Assembly (NCBI RefSeq): GCF_004745805.1
Contig: NZ_SRLQ01000005.1
Span: 124,001-188,000 of the forward strand
DNA: 64,000 nt
Source: Mycolicibacterium sp. CH28
GTDB lineage: Bacteria; Actinomycetota; Actinomycetes; Mycobacteriales; Mycobacteriaceae
Reading direction: 5' to 3'
Position numbers and translations under genes: made by a program. The notes under the pieces are model-generated. The model did no database searches. It saw nothing but the letters and a program-made list of their open reading frames with translations, and was not told the DNA's origin. Below, in pieces: positions 37,341 through 46,556 of this stretch (the first letter of the stretch is position 1; the number at the start of each line of letters is the position of its first letter).

Positions 37341-37400
37341 GTGCTTTCATGGCAGCGTCGATTTTTTTACGGGTACCGATCCGCGGTGCCCGTGGTCTAG
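37341..37400 (+). CDS. Predicted aromatic leader peptide MLSWQRRFFYGYRSAVPVV
   Basis: A GTG-initiated reading frame of 19 codons ends with TAG at 37398-37400, 107 bases before the chorismate mutase start. The peptide has one Trp, two Phe and two Tyr within nine residues (W4, F8, F9, Y10, Y12), which is unlikely by chance and matches the product pathway (chorismate to Phe/Tyr). CACACT at 37329-37334 lies 7 bases before the GTG, so the mRNA may be leaderless. Inferred role: a ribosome-stalling sensor of aromatic aminoacyl-tRNA. Confidence 0.6.
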   Translation: MLSWQRRFFYGYRSAVPVV

Positions 37401-37413
37401 CTGCTCAACCAGA

Positions 37414-37496
37414 GAGCCCCGCGGTCCGCATCCGGATCCGGGGCTCGTCTCTTGTGTGAGGCCCGGAACCGAATGAGACCAGACCCACACAGGAGG
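37414..37496 (+). promoter_or_regulatory. Attenuator structures in the chorismate mutase leader
   Basis: Stem A pairs GAGCCCCG (37414-37421) with CGGGGCTC (37439-37446). Stem B pairs TCTCTTGTGTG (37448-37458) with CACACAGGAGG (37486-37496), allowing G-U pairs, and would bury the Shine-Dalgarno sequence. CCGCGG at 37381-37386, inside the leader peptide, can pair with CCGCGG at 37419-37424 and compete with stem A. Ribosome position in the leader could thus choose between forms. This is read by eye, without folding energies. Confidence 0.5.
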
Positions 37497-37507
37497 AGAA
37501 CGAAGCG

Positions 37508-37777
37508 ATGACTGTAGAAATGGTCCCAGAAGCCGAACCCGACATCGACGCCCTGCGCATCGAGATCGACCGACTCGACGCCGAGATCCTGGCGGCGGTC
37601 AAGCGACGCACCGAGGTATCCCAGGCAATTGGCCGGGCGCGGATGGCGTCCGGCGGCACCAGGCTGGTGCATAGCCGCGAGATGAAGGTCATCGAGCGCT
37701 ACGGTGCGCTCGGGCAGGACGGCAAGGATCTTGCGATGCTGCTGCTCCGGATGGGCCGCGGCCGGCTCGGGCACTGA
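37508..37777 (+). CDS. Intracellular chorismate mutase (AroQ delta class)
   Basis: This 89-residue all-helical enzyme converts chorismate to prephenate, the branch point to Phe and Tyr. The core EIDRLDAEILAAVKRRTEVS and GTRLVHSREMKVIERY are conserved with Rv0948c (90 residues). In M. tuberculosis the enzyme is weak alone and is activated by complex formation with DAHP synthase, in which the C-terminal RLGH is important; that tail is intact here. AGGAGGAG (37491-37498) precedes the ATG. The upstream leader suggests aromatic amino acid control. Confidence 0.95.
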   Translation: MTVEMVPEAEPDIDALRIEIDRLDAEILAAVKRRTEVSQAIGRARMASGGTRLVHSREMKVIERYGALGQDGKDLAMLLLRMGRGRLGH

Positions 37778-37815
37778 CGCCGGCCATCAAACAGCGCCGG
37801 CTCGGGCACTGACGC
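37761..37815. repeat. 20-bp direct repeat at the end of the chorismate mutase gene
   Basis: The 20 bases at 37761-37780, which encode the final RLGH and stop codon, recur exactly at 37796-37815, 35 bp later and just before the convergent acyltransferase stop. The interval CGGCCATCAAACAGC is not repeated. It looks like a small local duplication. Confidence 0.9.
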
Positions 37816-39855
37816 TCAGCGCACTGCGTCGACCAGCCAGGGCGTCATCCAGGTGACAGCGTTCGGGGTGGGGTGCACACCGTCACTGCGAACCAGTACG
37901 CCGTTGATCTTGGCGGTGTAGCCGCCGTTGGGCCCCAGTTTCTTGTTGAGGTCGAGCACCTGAACGCCGGGCCGGTTCTCGACGACACTGCGCAGCATCG
38001 TGTTCCAGCGTTTGACGCGGCTGGGCTGATCCTCCGGATAGAGCCTGCCGTCGGGCTGTTCGCCGTGGTGGTTGAACGGCGCGGTGGTGACCACGATGCG
38101 GGCCCCGGTCGAGCCCAGGATGTCCAGCGCCCGCCGCAGCTCGGCGATCAAGTACTGATCGAAGTCTGGGTCGCCGATGTGCGTCCACTTTCCGCGCCAC
38201 ATGCGATCCACCATCTCCCAGCGGCCGATGGTCAACAGCACGACGTCGGGGCGGTCATGGGCGATTCGTTCGGACCAGCGTTCCGGCCAGGTGTCGCACT
38301 CGGTCTTCTGCGGCAATGTCTGACCGGAGTAGCGGTAGGGCCCGCCGCGGGCCACCCCACAGCCGATGGTGGTGCGGTCCAGGAAGCGGATGCCCGGTGT
38401 GGGTGGCAGGTACCGCAGCACCGTCCATGCGATCGAATCGCCGAACACCGAGACCGTGTGCGGTCGCGCGCCGGCCTGCAGCGGCGGAGCGGGGCGAACC
38501 GTCTCCACCGGTGAGACCAGGGCCGCGACGGATACGTCGGGGCCACTACCCTCACCCGCCCGCACTCCGATTGGCACGACGAGCGTCGTCACCGCCACCG
38601 CCGTCGCCACCGTCGCGCCGGCGAAGCGCAGGAGCGGGACGTGGATCGGCTGCCAGCGACGCACCGGTCCCTCGATCAGCCACCAGGACAGCGTCGCCGC
38701 AATCAACGTCGCGCCGCACCGCGCGGCGAACAACGGCCAGGACGACCAACCCGTGCGTTCTCCGTTGAGCAGCAGGAAGATCGGCCAGTGCCACAGGTAC
38801 ACCCCGTAGGAGATGACGCCGAGCCAGACCAGGGGCCGCACCGCCAGCACCCGGGCGACCGGCCCGCCCTGATCGAGCGCAACGGGAGCGATTACCGCGA
38901 CAGCGGCGAGCGCGACGATGATGAGCAGTCCGTGGCGAAAGTCCTCGGCGGACCCGGTGGCGTAGTGCACGGCCACCGCCAGCACCGCCAGCCCGAGAAT
39001 CGGCACGATCCGGGCGGCCCATTTGAGCCACCGCGAGCGGATCACCGACCATCCGGCCAGCACCGCCGGCCAGTCGCGGACGAGCAGCGCCGCCGCCCCG
39101 GCACCGATCAGCAGTCCCTGAGCGCGGGTGTCGGTCCCGAAGTACACGCGGTTCAGTGATGCGTCCGACGCCATGAGGATGGCCTCGGCCGCCGAGGCAA
39201 GCGCTCCCAGCCCGGCGACCACGACGAGCACCACCCGAACCCGGCCGAGGGTGGCCGTCGCGCCGCGGCGGCGAGCGATGGCCGCGAGCAGCACCGCGAT
39301 CGCGACCAGAAGTGCCGGCCAAATCAGGTAGTACTGCTCCTCGACCCCTAGCGACCAGGTGTGCTGCAGCGGGGACGGGGTGCTGCCCTGGCTGAAGTAG
39401 TCGGTGTTGTTCGCGACGAACGCCCAGTTCGCGGCCCACAGGAACGCAGCGATCGCGTCGGACCGCAGTGTCTGCACAGCATCCGGCGGAAACAGCGCAC
39501 GGACGAATACCACCGCCAACACCATGACCAGTAGTGCCGGTAGCAGTCGCCGGGCGCGACGAATCCAGAAGCCACGCAGGTCGATTCGGCCGGTCCGGTC
39601 GAGCTCGTCGAGCAGCAGCGAGGTGATCAGGAAGCCGCTCAGAACGAAGAAGAGGTCAACGCCGATGAAGCCGCCGCCGACGCCGGGGACGCCGCCGTGC
39701 GCGACCAAGACGAGCGCGACCGCTATGCCGCGGATGCCGTTGAGGCCGGGAACGCCGGACCGCGGCACCCGTGCCGGGTGGCGCCGAGGGCCGCGCTCAG
39801 GGGTAGCGGCGACCCACCGATGTTGCGCGGTCGCTCGCGCCGGCGCCGCGGTCAC
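37816..39855 (-). CDS. Acyltransferase-3/SGNH (OafA-type) membrane acyltransferase
   Basis: A 679-residue integral membrane protein that O-acetylates or acylates envelope glycans or lipids. The acyltransferase-3 domain (about 37-400) starts GLNGIRGIAVALVLVAHGG, with the catalytic-type His in VAHGG and FIGVDLFFVLSGFLIT, and has about ten helices. The C-terminal SGNH domain (about 465-679) contains VFGDSIAW, LTIGRWEM and the Asp-x-x-His block DGVHPTPNAV. The acceptor is unknown. It converges with chorismate mutase. Confidence 0.9.
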   Translation of the reverse strand: MTAAPARATAQHRWVAATPERGPRRHPARVPRSGVPGLNGIRGIAVALVLVAHGGVPGVGGGFIGVDLFFVLSGFLITSLLLDELDRTGRIDLRGFWIRRARRLLPALLVMVLAVVFVRALFPPDAVQTLRSDAIAAFLWAANWAFVANNTDYFSQGSTPSPLQHTWSLGVEEQYYLIWPALLVAIAVLLAAIARRRGATATLGRVRVVLVVVAGLGALASAAEAILMASDASLNRVYFGTDTRAQGLLIGAGAAALLVRDWPAVLAGWSVIRSRWLKWAARIVPILGLAVLAVAVHYATGSAEDFRHGLLIIVALAAVAVIAPVALDQGGPVARVLAVRPLVWLGVISYGVYLWHWPIFLLLNGERTGWSSWPLFAARCGATLIAATLSWWLIEGPVRRWQPIHVPLLRFAGATVATAVAVTTLVVPIGVRAGEGSGPDVSVAALVSPVETVRPAPPLQAGARPHTVSVFGDSIAWTVLRYLPPTPGIRFLDRTTIGCGVARGGPYRYSGQTLPQKTECDTWPERWSERIAHDRPDVVLLTIGRWEMVDRMWRGKWTHIGDPDFDQYLIAELRRALDILGSTGARIVVTTAPFNHHGEQPDGRLYPEDQPSRVKRWNTMLRSVVENRPGVQVLDLNKKLGPNGGYTAKINGVLVRSDGVHPTPNAVTWMTPWLVDAVR

Positions 39856-39974
39856 GGGCAGCCCTCCCTTAGTCCGGGCTTGTGACTTTATGCGGCAAGC
39901 GCCCAGGAGTGGTGGCGGCGCGCGGGTCGCGCCGCCAAGCCACGTCGGCTAAGTGCTGAGTGTCGCTCCCAGAC

Positions 39975-41441
39975 CTACTTGGTGAGCGCGATGTACTTGG
40001 TGTCGAGGTACTCCTCGATGCCCTCGTAGCCGCCCTCGCGGCCGAACCCGGATTCCTTGACCCCGCCGAACGGCGCGGCCGGATCGGAGATCACTCCGCG
40101 GTTCACCCCGACCATGCCGGATTCGAGTGCCTCGGCCACCCGCAACGCCCTGTCCAGCGACTCGGTGTAGATGTAGGACGCCAGACCGAATTCGGTGTTG
40201 TTGGCCGCCGCAATTCCGTCCTCCTCGGTGTCGAAGCCGACGATCGGAGCGACCGGGCCGAACACCTCCTCGGTGAGGATGCGCGCGTCGGCCGGGACAT
40301 CGGTCAACACGGTGGCCGGGTAGAAGTTGCCCGGACCGCCGGGGGCCTGACCGCCCAGCGCCACCGTCGCGCCCTTCTGCACGGCGTCGTCCACGAGCTC
40401 CTGCACCTTGGCCAGCTGCTTGGTGTTGACCAGCGGGCCGAGCTTGGCCGACGGGTCTAGACCGTTGCCGAGGTTGACCTCACCCATCCGCTTGACGAAC
40501 TTGTCGGTGAACTCCTCGATGACCGCGTTGGAGACGTGCAGGCGGTTGGCCGCCGTGCAGGCCTCGCCGCCGTTGCGCATCTTGGCCAGCATCGCGCCCT
40601 CCACCGCAGCATCGACGTCGGCGTCGTCGAAGACCACGAACGGGGCGTTGCCGCCGAGCTCCATGGAGGTGCGCAGCAGCTTGTCGGCCGACTGGGCCAC
40701 CAGCGCCTTGCCCACCCCGGTCGAGCCGGTGAAAGTGAGCTTGCGCAGCCGGCCGTCGTCGATGAGGGCCTTGGTGACCTCGCCGGGCCTGCTGGTCGGC
40801 AGCACCGAGAGCACACCCTTGGGTAGGCCGGCCTCGTCCATCAACTTGGCCAGCAGCAGCATGGTCAGCGGGGTCTCCTGGGCCGGCTTGACGATCATGG
40901 TGCAGCCGGCGGCGAAGGCGGGCCCGATCTTGCGGGTGCCCATCGCGAGCGGGAAGTTCCACGGGGTGATCGCGTAGCAGGGCCCGACGGGCTGCTTGGT
41001 GACGATGATCCGTCCGGTGCCGGCCGGCGAGGAGGCATAGCGCCCACCGATGCGCACCGCCTCCTCGGCGAACCAGCGGAAGAACTCGGCGCCGTATTTG
41101 ACCTCGCCCAGGCTCTCGGCGACGACCTTGCCCATCTCCAGGGTCATCAGCGTCGCGAGGTCATCAGCCTTGGCGATGATCGTCTCGAACACCGAGCGCA
41201 GGATCTCGCCCCGCTCGCGGGCGGGCGTCGCGGCCCAGTCGGCCTGCACGGCGCAGGCGGCGTCGAGTGAGGCGACCGCGTCAGCGGCGGTCGCGTCTGC
41301 CACGGTCGCCAAGACGGTGTCGTTGGAGGGGTCGAAAACCTCGAAGGTCGAGGACCCCGGGCGCTCTTCACCACCGATCCACAGTCCGGTCGGAACAGAG
41401 GCCAACAGCCGTTCAATCTCTGGAGAGCTCATGCCCTCCAT
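39975..41441 (-). CDS. NAD(P)-dependent aldehyde dehydrogenase (succinate-semialdehyde type)
   Basis: An enzyme of 488 residues in the ALDH superfamily. Motifs are [10 protein letters not shown] (cofactor), FTGSTGVGK (Rossmann turn), [16 protein letters not shown] with the general-base Glu, and [11 protein letters not shown] with the nucleophilic Cys. It is closest by eye to GabD-type succinate-semialdehyde dehydrogenases, which feed succinate to the TCA cycle. Several in-frame ATGs exist; ATG 41441 has AGGGAG at good spacing, and 41444 and 41432 are alternatives. It is divergent from pgi with only about 40 bp between. Confidence 0.88.
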   Translation of the reverse strand: MEGMSSPEIERLLASVPTGLWIGGEERPGSSTFEVFDPSNDTVLATVADATAADAVASLDAACAVQADWAATPARERGEILRSVFETIIAKADDLATLMTLEMGKVVAESLGEVKYGAEFFRWFAEEAVRIGGRYASSPAGTGRIIVTKQPVGPCYAITPWNFPLAMGTRKIGPAFAAGCTMIVKPAQETPLTMLLLAKLMDEAGLPKGVLSVLPTSRPGEVTKALIDDGRLRKLTFTGSTGVGKALVAQSADKLLRTSMELGGNAPFVVFDDADVDAAVEGAMLAKMRNGGEACTAANRLHVSNAVIEEFTDKFVKRMGEVNLGNGLDPSAKLGPLVNTKQLAKVQELVDDAVQKGATVALGGQAPGGPGNFYPATVLTDVPADARILTEEVFGPVAPIVGFDTEEDGIAAANNTEFGLASYIYTESLDRALRVAEALESGMVGVNRGVISDPAAPFGGVKESGFGREGGYEGIEEYLDTKYIALTK

Positions 41442-41483
41442 CATCTACTCCCTTGGACACTTCTCCGCATTAGGGTTCGTGGA

Positions 41484-43133
41484 ATGACCGCCGACATTTC
41501 CGCCACCGCTGAATGGAACGCTCTGCGTCGCCACCACGACCAGATCGCCGGGCAAAACCTCCGTGAGCTCTTCGCTGAAGATCCCGACCGTGGTCGCGAG
41601 CTCACGATGACCGTGGGTGATCTCTACATCGACTACAGCAAACACCGGGTGACCCGGGAGACGCTGACGCTGCTGATCGACCTCGCCCGTGCGGCGCACC
41701 TGGAGAAGCGCCGCGACGCGATGCTGGCCGGCGAGCACATCAACACCTCGGAGGACCGCGCGGTGCTGCATACCGCGCTGCGTCTGCCGCGCGACGCCCG
41801 GCTGGTCGTCGATGGCCAGAACGTCGTCGCCGACGTGCATGAGGTGCTCGACGCGATGGGCGAGTTCACCGACCGGCTGCGCAACGGCCAGTGGACCGGC
41901 GCCACCGGCGAGCGCATCAAGACTGTCGTCAACATCGGTATCGGCGGCTCGGACCTCGGCCCGGTGATGGTCTACCAGGCGCTGCGGCACTACGCAGACG
42001 CCGGCATCTCGGCGCGGTTCGTCTCCAACGTCGACCCCGCCGATCTGGTGGCCAAGCTCGACGGACTCGACCCCGCTACGACGCTGTTCATCATCGCCTC
42101 CAAGACGTTCTCGACGCTGGAGACGCTGACGAACGCCACCGCCGCGCGGCGCTGGCTCACCGATGCGCTCGGTGATGCCGCGGTGGCCAAGCATTTCGTC
42201 GCGGTGTCGACCAACGCCAAGCTGGTCGACGGCTTCGGGATCGACACCGCCAACATGTTCGGCTTCTGGGACTGGGTCGGCGGCCGGTACTCGGTCGACT
42301 CGGCGATCGGCCTGTCGGTGATGGCGGTGATCGGCAAGGAGGCCTTCGCCGACTTCCTGTCCGGCTTCCATATCGTGGACCGGCATTTCGCCACCGCGCC
42401 CCTGGAGCAGAATGCGCCGGCATTGCTGGGGCTGATCGGGCTGTGGTACTCGGGCTTCTTCGGCGCCGAGACGCGTGCGGTGCTGCCGTACTCCAACGAC
42501 CTGTCCCGCTTCGCGGCCTATCTGCAGCAGCTGACGATGGAATCCAACGGCAAGTCGGTGCAGGCCGACGGAACCCCGGTTACCACCCCGACCGGCGAGA
42601 TCTTCTGGGGCGAACCGGGAACCAACGGCCAGCATGCGTTCTACCAACTGCTGCACCAGGGCACCCGGCTGGTGCCGGCCGACTTCATCGGGTTCAGCGA
42701 GCCCACCGACGACCTACCGACGGCAGACGGGTCGGGCAGCATGCACGACCTGTTGATGAGCAACTTCTTCGCCCAGACCCAGGTGCTGGCGTTCGGGAAA
42801 ACCGCCGAGGAGATCGCGGCCGAGGGCACACCCGCCAATGTGGTGCCGCACAAGGTGATGCCGGGCAACCGGCCGACGACGTCGATCCTGGCGACCAGGC
42901 TGACCCCTTCGGTGGTCGGCCAGCTGATCGCGCTCTACGAGCACCAGGTGTTCACCGAGGGTGTGATCTGGGGTATCGACTCGTTCGACCAGTGGGGCGT
43001 CGAGCTCGGCAAGACCCAGGCCAAGGCGCTGCTCGGGGTGATCACCAGTGACGGCTCACCGACGAAGCAGACCGACAGCTCGACCGACGAGCTGGTGCGC
43101 CGTTACCGCGAGGAGCGCGGCCGGGCCCGCTAG
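41484..43133 (+). CDS. pgi: Glucose-6-phosphate isomerase
   Basis: Pgi interconverts glucose-6-phosphate and fructose-6-phosphate in glycolysis and gluconeogenesis. The 549-residue protein has the family signatures [19 protein letters not shown] and [13 protein letters not shown], and the C-terminal [27 protein letters not shown] is the phosphate-binding loop. Length and order (next to an SDR) match Rv0946c. A long hairpin follows directly after the stop. Confidence 0.97.
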   Translation: MTADISATAEWNALRRHHDQIAGQNLRELFAEDPDRGRELTMTVGDLYIDYSKHRVTRETLTLLIDLARAAHLEKRRDAMLAGEHINTSEDRAVLHTALRLPRDARLVVDGQNVVADVHEVLDAMGEFTDRLRNGQWTGATGERIKTVVNIGIGGSDLGPVMVYQALRHYADAGISARFVSNVDPADLVAKLDGLDPATTLFIIASKTFSTLETLTNATAARRWLTDALGDAAVAKHFVAVSTNAKLVDGFGIDTANMFGFWDWVGGRYSVDSAIGLSVMAVIGKEAFADFLSGFHIVDRHFATAPLEQNAPALLGLIGLWYSGFFGAETRAVLPYSNDLSRFAAYLQQLTMESNGKSVQADGTPVTTPTGEIFWGEPGTNGQHAFYQLLHQGTRLVPADFIGFSEPTDDLPTADGSGSMHDLLMSNFFAQTQVLAFGKTAEEIAAEGTPANVVPHKVMPGNRPTTSILATRLTPSVVGQLIALYEHQVFTEGVIWGIDSFDQWGVELGKTQAKALLGVITSDGSPTKQTDSSTDELVRRYREERGRAR

Positions 43134-43134
43134 T

Positions 43135-43183
43135 GATTTCGGCGCGCAAACGTTCGCTACGCGACGGTTTGCGCGCCGAAATC
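43135..43183. terminator. Long palindrome between pgi and the SDR gene
   Basis: Perfect 17-bp arms (43135-43151 and 43167-43183) surround a 15-base spacer that itself contains TCGC/GCGA. The outer ends are GATTT/AAATC. It begins one base after the pgi stop and ends two bases before the stop codon of the convergent SDR gene, so it can terminate both transcripts. Confidence 0.85.
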
Positions 43184-43185
43184 GC

Positions 43186-43935
43186 TCATGCAAACGGCTT
43201 GGTGAACCGCGGCGGCAGCAGCCTGAGCAGAGCCACCAGCGGAATCCACGGCCAGCCCGGGACGATCGCGCGTCCCGTTTCGCGTTCGATGGCGTTGACC
43301 ATCTGGCGCACGCCGGTCTCGTTGTCCACCATCAGCATCGTGGAGTTCGACTTCGCCGTCATCTCCGACTCGATGTAGCCGGGCTCGATGACGGTGACTT
43401 TAATTGGGCCAGAAGCATATTCGCCTCGCAGTGACTCGCCCAGCGAAGAGACGCCGGCCTTGCTCGCCGCATAGGCGGCTTTGACGCCGGGAACACCCTT
43501 GTTGCCGAGCACACTCGAGATCAGGACCAGGTGCCCCGAGCCGGCTTCGGTGAACATCTCCAACGCGGTCTCGACCTGCACCAGCGCCGCGACGAGGTTG
43601 GTCTCGATGGTGGCCTTGTTGGCCCACACCTTGCCCGAGCCCAGCCGGGCGCCCTTACCGATGCCGGCGTTGACGATAATCCGGTCGATGCCGCCGAGTT
43701 CGTCGGCGAGTTGGGCGAACACCTTCGGAACCTGCTCGTGGTCGTTGACGTCCAGAGCGGCCACCGCAACCCTGATGTTCGGGTAGCGCCCGGTCAGCTC
43801 GGCCTTGAGCTCGTCGAGGCGATCGACGCGGCGCGCGCACAGCGCAAGGTCACGGCCCTTGGCTGCGAAGGCGCGGGCCATACCCGCCCCGAGTCCCGAA
43901 CTTGCGCCGGTGATGAGGATTCTCTGCCTGGTCAC
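43186..43935 (-). CDS. Short-chain dehydrogenase/reductase (Rv0945-like)
   Basis: A classical SDR of 249 residues with the NAD(P) loop TGASSGLGAG (9-18), NAG at 89-91, and the catalytic set Asn113, Ser140/141, Tyr155 and Lys159 (YAASK). The Arg pair CARRVD after the second strand suggests NADPH. A short AT-rich patch (43398-43425) interrupts the otherwise GC-rich gene. The substrate is unknown. Confidence 0.9.
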   Translation of the reverse strand: MTRQRILITGASSGLGAGMARAFAAKGRDLALCARRVDRLDELKAELTGRYPNIRVAVAALDVNDHEQVPKVFAQLADELGGIDRIIVNAGIGKGARLGSGKVWANKATIETNLVAALVQVETALEMFTEAGSGHLVLISSVLGNKGVPGVKAAYAASKAGVSSLGESLRGEYASGPIKVTVIEPGYIESEMTAKSNSTMLMVDNETGVRQMVNAIERETGRAIVPGWPWIPLVALLRLLPPRFTKPFA

Positions 43936-43950
43936 GGGTGCAGCCTAAAT

Positions 43951-44015
43951 CCCAATTCCCGGGTCCCGCCGGACCCAATTCCCGGGTCGCTTCGCTCCTG
44001 CCCGCCGGACCCAAT
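43951..44015. repeat. Short direct repeats between the SDR and Fpg-family genes
   Basis: CCCAATTCCCGGGTC occurs at 43951-43965 and 43974-43988, and CCCGCCGGACCCAAT at 43965-43979 and 44001-44015. The units overlap and include the palindrome CCCGGG. The last copy reaches the Fpg-family stop codon. This is a small intergenic repeat cluster without a known function. Confidence 0.75.
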
Positions 44016-44878
44016 CACTTGAGTAGCTTCGACATCCGTCGGTCGGCCAGCACCTTGCCGCCGGTCTGGCAGGTCGGGCAGTACTGAAACGACTTGTCGA
44101 CGAAGGACACTTCGCGCACGGTGTCGCCGCACACCGGACACGGCAACCCGGTACGAGCGTGCACCCGCAGCCCGGATCGCTTCTCCCCCTTCAAGGTCGC
44201 GGCCTGCTGCCCCACCGAGCGCTGCACGGCATCGGTGAGCACCGAGATCATCGCGTCGTGCAACGCCGCCAACTGCGTGGCCGTCAGCTTGCTCGCCGTC
44301 GCGAACGGCGACAGCTTGGCGACGTGCAGGATCTCGTCGCTGTAGGCATTGCCGACGCCGGCGATGACCTTCTGGTCGGTGATCACGGTCTTGATTCGCC
44401 CACTCTGCCGAGCCAGGATCTCCGCCAGCCGCTCGGGGCTGATCTCCAGGGCGTCAGGGCCAAGCCCCGCGATGCCGGGGACCGTGGCGGGATCCGCAAC
44501 GATCCAGACCGCGAGTCGCTTCTGGGTGCCGGCCTCGGTCAGGTCGAAACCCGCAGCGTCGCCGGGCGTTCCGAGGTGTACGCGAAGCGCGATCGGGCCC
44601 TTGCCCGGTTTGAGCGGAGCCGCGGCAAGCTTGTCCGACCACCGCAGCCACCCTGCCCTCGACAGATGGGTGATCAGGAACAGATCACCGGCCTGGATAC
44701 CGAGATACTTGCCCCAGCGGTGCGCGCCGGTGACGATCCGTCCGTGCAGCGCGGTCGGCGGCGGGTCGAAGGTCTTGAGCACCGACAGTGCGCCGACGTC
44801 GACGCGCCCGATCGTCGCGCCCACGGCATGCCGGCGCAGATGGTCGGCGAGGGCCTCGACTTCGGGAAGTTCGGGCAT
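44015..44878 (-). CDS. Fpg/Nei-family DNA glycosylase (Fpg2-like)
   Basis: A full-length 287-residue member of the formamidopyrimidine-DNA glycosylase family. It has the N-terminal MPELPEVE with Pro2/Glu3, HRWGKYLGI with the beta-hairpin Lys, a helix-two-turn-helix (QKVIAGVGNAYSDEIL) and a four-Cys zinc finger (C247, C250, C267, C270). In E. coli Fpg and Nei an Arg in this finger binds the lesion phosphate; here that position is Lys262. Its orthologue Rv0944 is a shortened, reportedly inactive protein, so activity of this version is uncertain. Confidence 0.87.
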   Translation of the reverse strand: MPELPEVEALADHLRRHAVGATIGRVDVGALSVLKTFDPPPTALHGRIVTGAHRWGKYLGIQAGDLFLITHLSRAGWLRWSDKLAAAPLKPGKGPIALRVHLGTPGDAAGFDLTEAGTQKRLAVWIVADPATVPGIAGLGPDALEISPERLAEILARQSGRIKTVITDQKVIAGVGNAYSDEILHVAKLSPFATASKLTATQLAALHDAMISVLTDAVQRSVGQQAATLKGEKRSGLRVHARTGLPCPVCGDTVREVSFVDKSFQYCPTCQTGGKVLADRRMSKLLK

Positions 44879-44886
44879 AACTCAGG

Positions 44887-45279
44887 TTAAACGCGGTCGA
44901 CGCTGCGCAGTGGCCATGAGAGCAGCCACCCGACGATCGACAGCACGATCGCGGCCCAGACTGCGGTCCACCAGAACTGGTCGATCTGCAGTCCCCAGTG
45001 GGTGGTGTGCTCGGTGATCCAGGCGGTGATCCACAGCATCAACGCATTGATGACGACGTGGATCAGCCCGAGGGTCAGGATGTACAGCGGTATCGACAGC
45101 AACTGCACGACCGGTTTGATGATCGCGTTCACCAGACCGAAGATCACCGCGACGACAAGGACGATGCCGATCCGTTGCAGCGCCGTCTCACCCCCGACGA
45201 ACGTGATACCCGGCACGATGAGCGTGACCACCCACAGCGCCAACCCGGTGAACGAGGCGCGGAGCAGAAACGATCCCAT
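44887..45279 (-). CDS. Phage-holin-like (DUF4-TM) small membrane protein
   Basis: A 130-residue protein of the phage_holin_4_2/YvlD-type family with four transmembrane helices (about 5-24, 36-52, 62-84 and 103-124). FGLVNAIIKPVVQLLSIPLYILTLGL, in two parts, is the family core. Despite the family name it is a common chromosomal membrane protein and there is no phage context. ATG 45277-45279 has AAAGGA upstream. The function is unknown. Confidence 0.85.
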   Translation of the reverse strand: MGSFLLRASFTGLALWVVTLIVPGITFVGGETALQRIGIVLVVAVIFGLVNAIIKPVVQLLSIPLYILTLGLIHVVINALMLWITAWITEHTTHWGLQIDQFWWTAVWAAIVLSIVGWLLSWPLRSVDRV

Positions 45280-45308
45280 GCCGCAATCCTTCCAGAAAGC
45301 GGTCGACG

Positions 45309-46544
45309 TCAGGGCTGCGACGCCAGGATCTCGTCGAGCCAGTCGAAGGTCACCGCATTGGACAAGGTGAGATTCGCCAGCTGGCAGTGGGTGTCCGCGC
45401 CGTCCTCGGGCGTGAACATCCGACCCGTGACCGGGCCCCCTGCTTCGCCGCAGAACACCTCGTATTGACGAAGCGGCTCCGTGCCTTCGCCGGTGCCGAC
45501 CAGTGCGAGGGTCGGGCATTGGATCTGCGCCGGGTCGACGGCGAACTCACGCAGGTAGGCGAATGTTCCCAGGAAGGTGGTCTGCCCGAAACGACGGATC
45601 AATGACCGCGACATCTCCTTGATGGTCGGCGGCATCTCCTCGTCCGGGATGTCGTCGATATCGGACAGGCTGAAGTCGTCTTCGGGGCGCAGTACCTCCT
45701 GCGGATCGCCGCCCATCCCGGCAACGAACGACACCATATAGGCACGCAGATCGATCACCGGCGAATTCGCCACCAGGGCAGCGACTCTGGGCTCGTGAGC
45801 GGCGGCACGCGAGGCAAAGTAGCCCCCGAAGCTGATGCCGAGCAACGCCACCCGGCGGGGGTCGACATCCGGCCGGCTCAACGCCGAGTCGATCCACGGC
45901 GACACCCAGCTCTCGGTGTCGGGAACGAAATGCGTTCCGGGTTCGGTTCGCGCGGTGTCCATCTGGCCGGGGCCGCAGATCAGCATCACGTTCCACCCCC
46001 GTTGTAGGGCGGCCGCGCCGACCTGGAAATAGCTCTCCTCCAGGGTGCCGTCGAACCCGCTCGTCGCCACCAGGGTTCGCCGCGATCCCGGTGTGCCGAA
46101 CCAATACCCGGGCAGCCGCTGATCACCCCAGGGGAGCCACAGCTCTTCCATCTGGACCGGATCGTGCTCCATGGCGGCCAGGAACGCCGCGCGGCTGGCC
46201 AGCCCGAGTTCGGCGTGGCGCTGCGTGCCGAACGTCGAGAAGTACTCTGCCGATCGGAAACTGTTGGCGGCGTGCAGGTAACGTTCGCGTGCACTGATGG
46301 GGTGCCCGGCCGCCGCGCGCTGTTGGGCATCGGCGCGCTGACGCTCGGCGAGTTCGGCGAACACCTCGGTCCAGTCCTGGGGGCCGCGTTGACGGATCCG
46401 CGCGGCCGCCGCGAGGCTTTCACCGACCGACGCCCCGCCGTAGGCGGCCGAGCCCAGCTGGCGAAGCAATTGGAAGTCGAGTTCGGGATCCTCGAAGCCG
46501 GCAACTCTGGTTGTGCTGCGTAATGTTTCGCTACCCACCCGCAC
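45309..46544 (-). CDS. Alpha/beta-hydrolase family protein
   Basis: A 411-residue cytoplasmic hydrolase of the FrsA/DPP-like group. A helical N-terminal part (1-140) precedes the hydrolase fold, with the oxyanion region SGFDGTLEE, the nucleophile Ser in LLGISFGGYF, and a likely acid and base in LVGTGEGTEP and GADTHCQ. Related proteins cleave C-C or ester bonds in small molecules; the substrate is not predictable. The GTG start lies 12 bp after cobF and a 12-bp palindrome (46549-46560). Confidence 0.82.
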   Translation of the reverse strand: MRVGSETLRSTTRVAGFEDPELDFQLLRQLGSAAYGGASVGESLAAAARIRQRGPQDWTEVFAELAERQRADAQQRAAAGHPISARERYLHAANSFRSAEYFSTFGTQRHAELGLASRAAFLAAMEHDPVQMEELWLPWGDQRLPGYWFGTPGSRRTLVATSGFDGTLEESYFQVGAAALQRGWNVMLICGPGQMDTARTEPGTHFVPDTESWVSPWIDSALSRPDVDPRRVALLGISFGGYFASRAAAHEPRVAALVANSPVIDLRAYMVSFVAGMGGDPQEVLRPEDDFSLSDIDDIPDEEMPPTIKEMSRSLIRRFGQTTFLGTFAYLREFAVDPAQIQCPTLALVGTGEGTEPLRQYEVFCGEAGGPVTGRMFTPEDGADTHCQLANLTLSNAVTFDWLDEILASQP

Positions 46545-46556
46545 GACCGTAGTCGA

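Noticed and set aside
37388..37460. tRNA-like sequence before chorismate mutase
   Set aside because: It has no acceptor stem pairing or T-loop consensus, and the hairpins fit a leader attenuator better.
44887..45279. Prophage signal from the holin-like family name
   Set aside because: No integrase, lysin or structural phage genes lie nearby, and this family is common in chromosomes.
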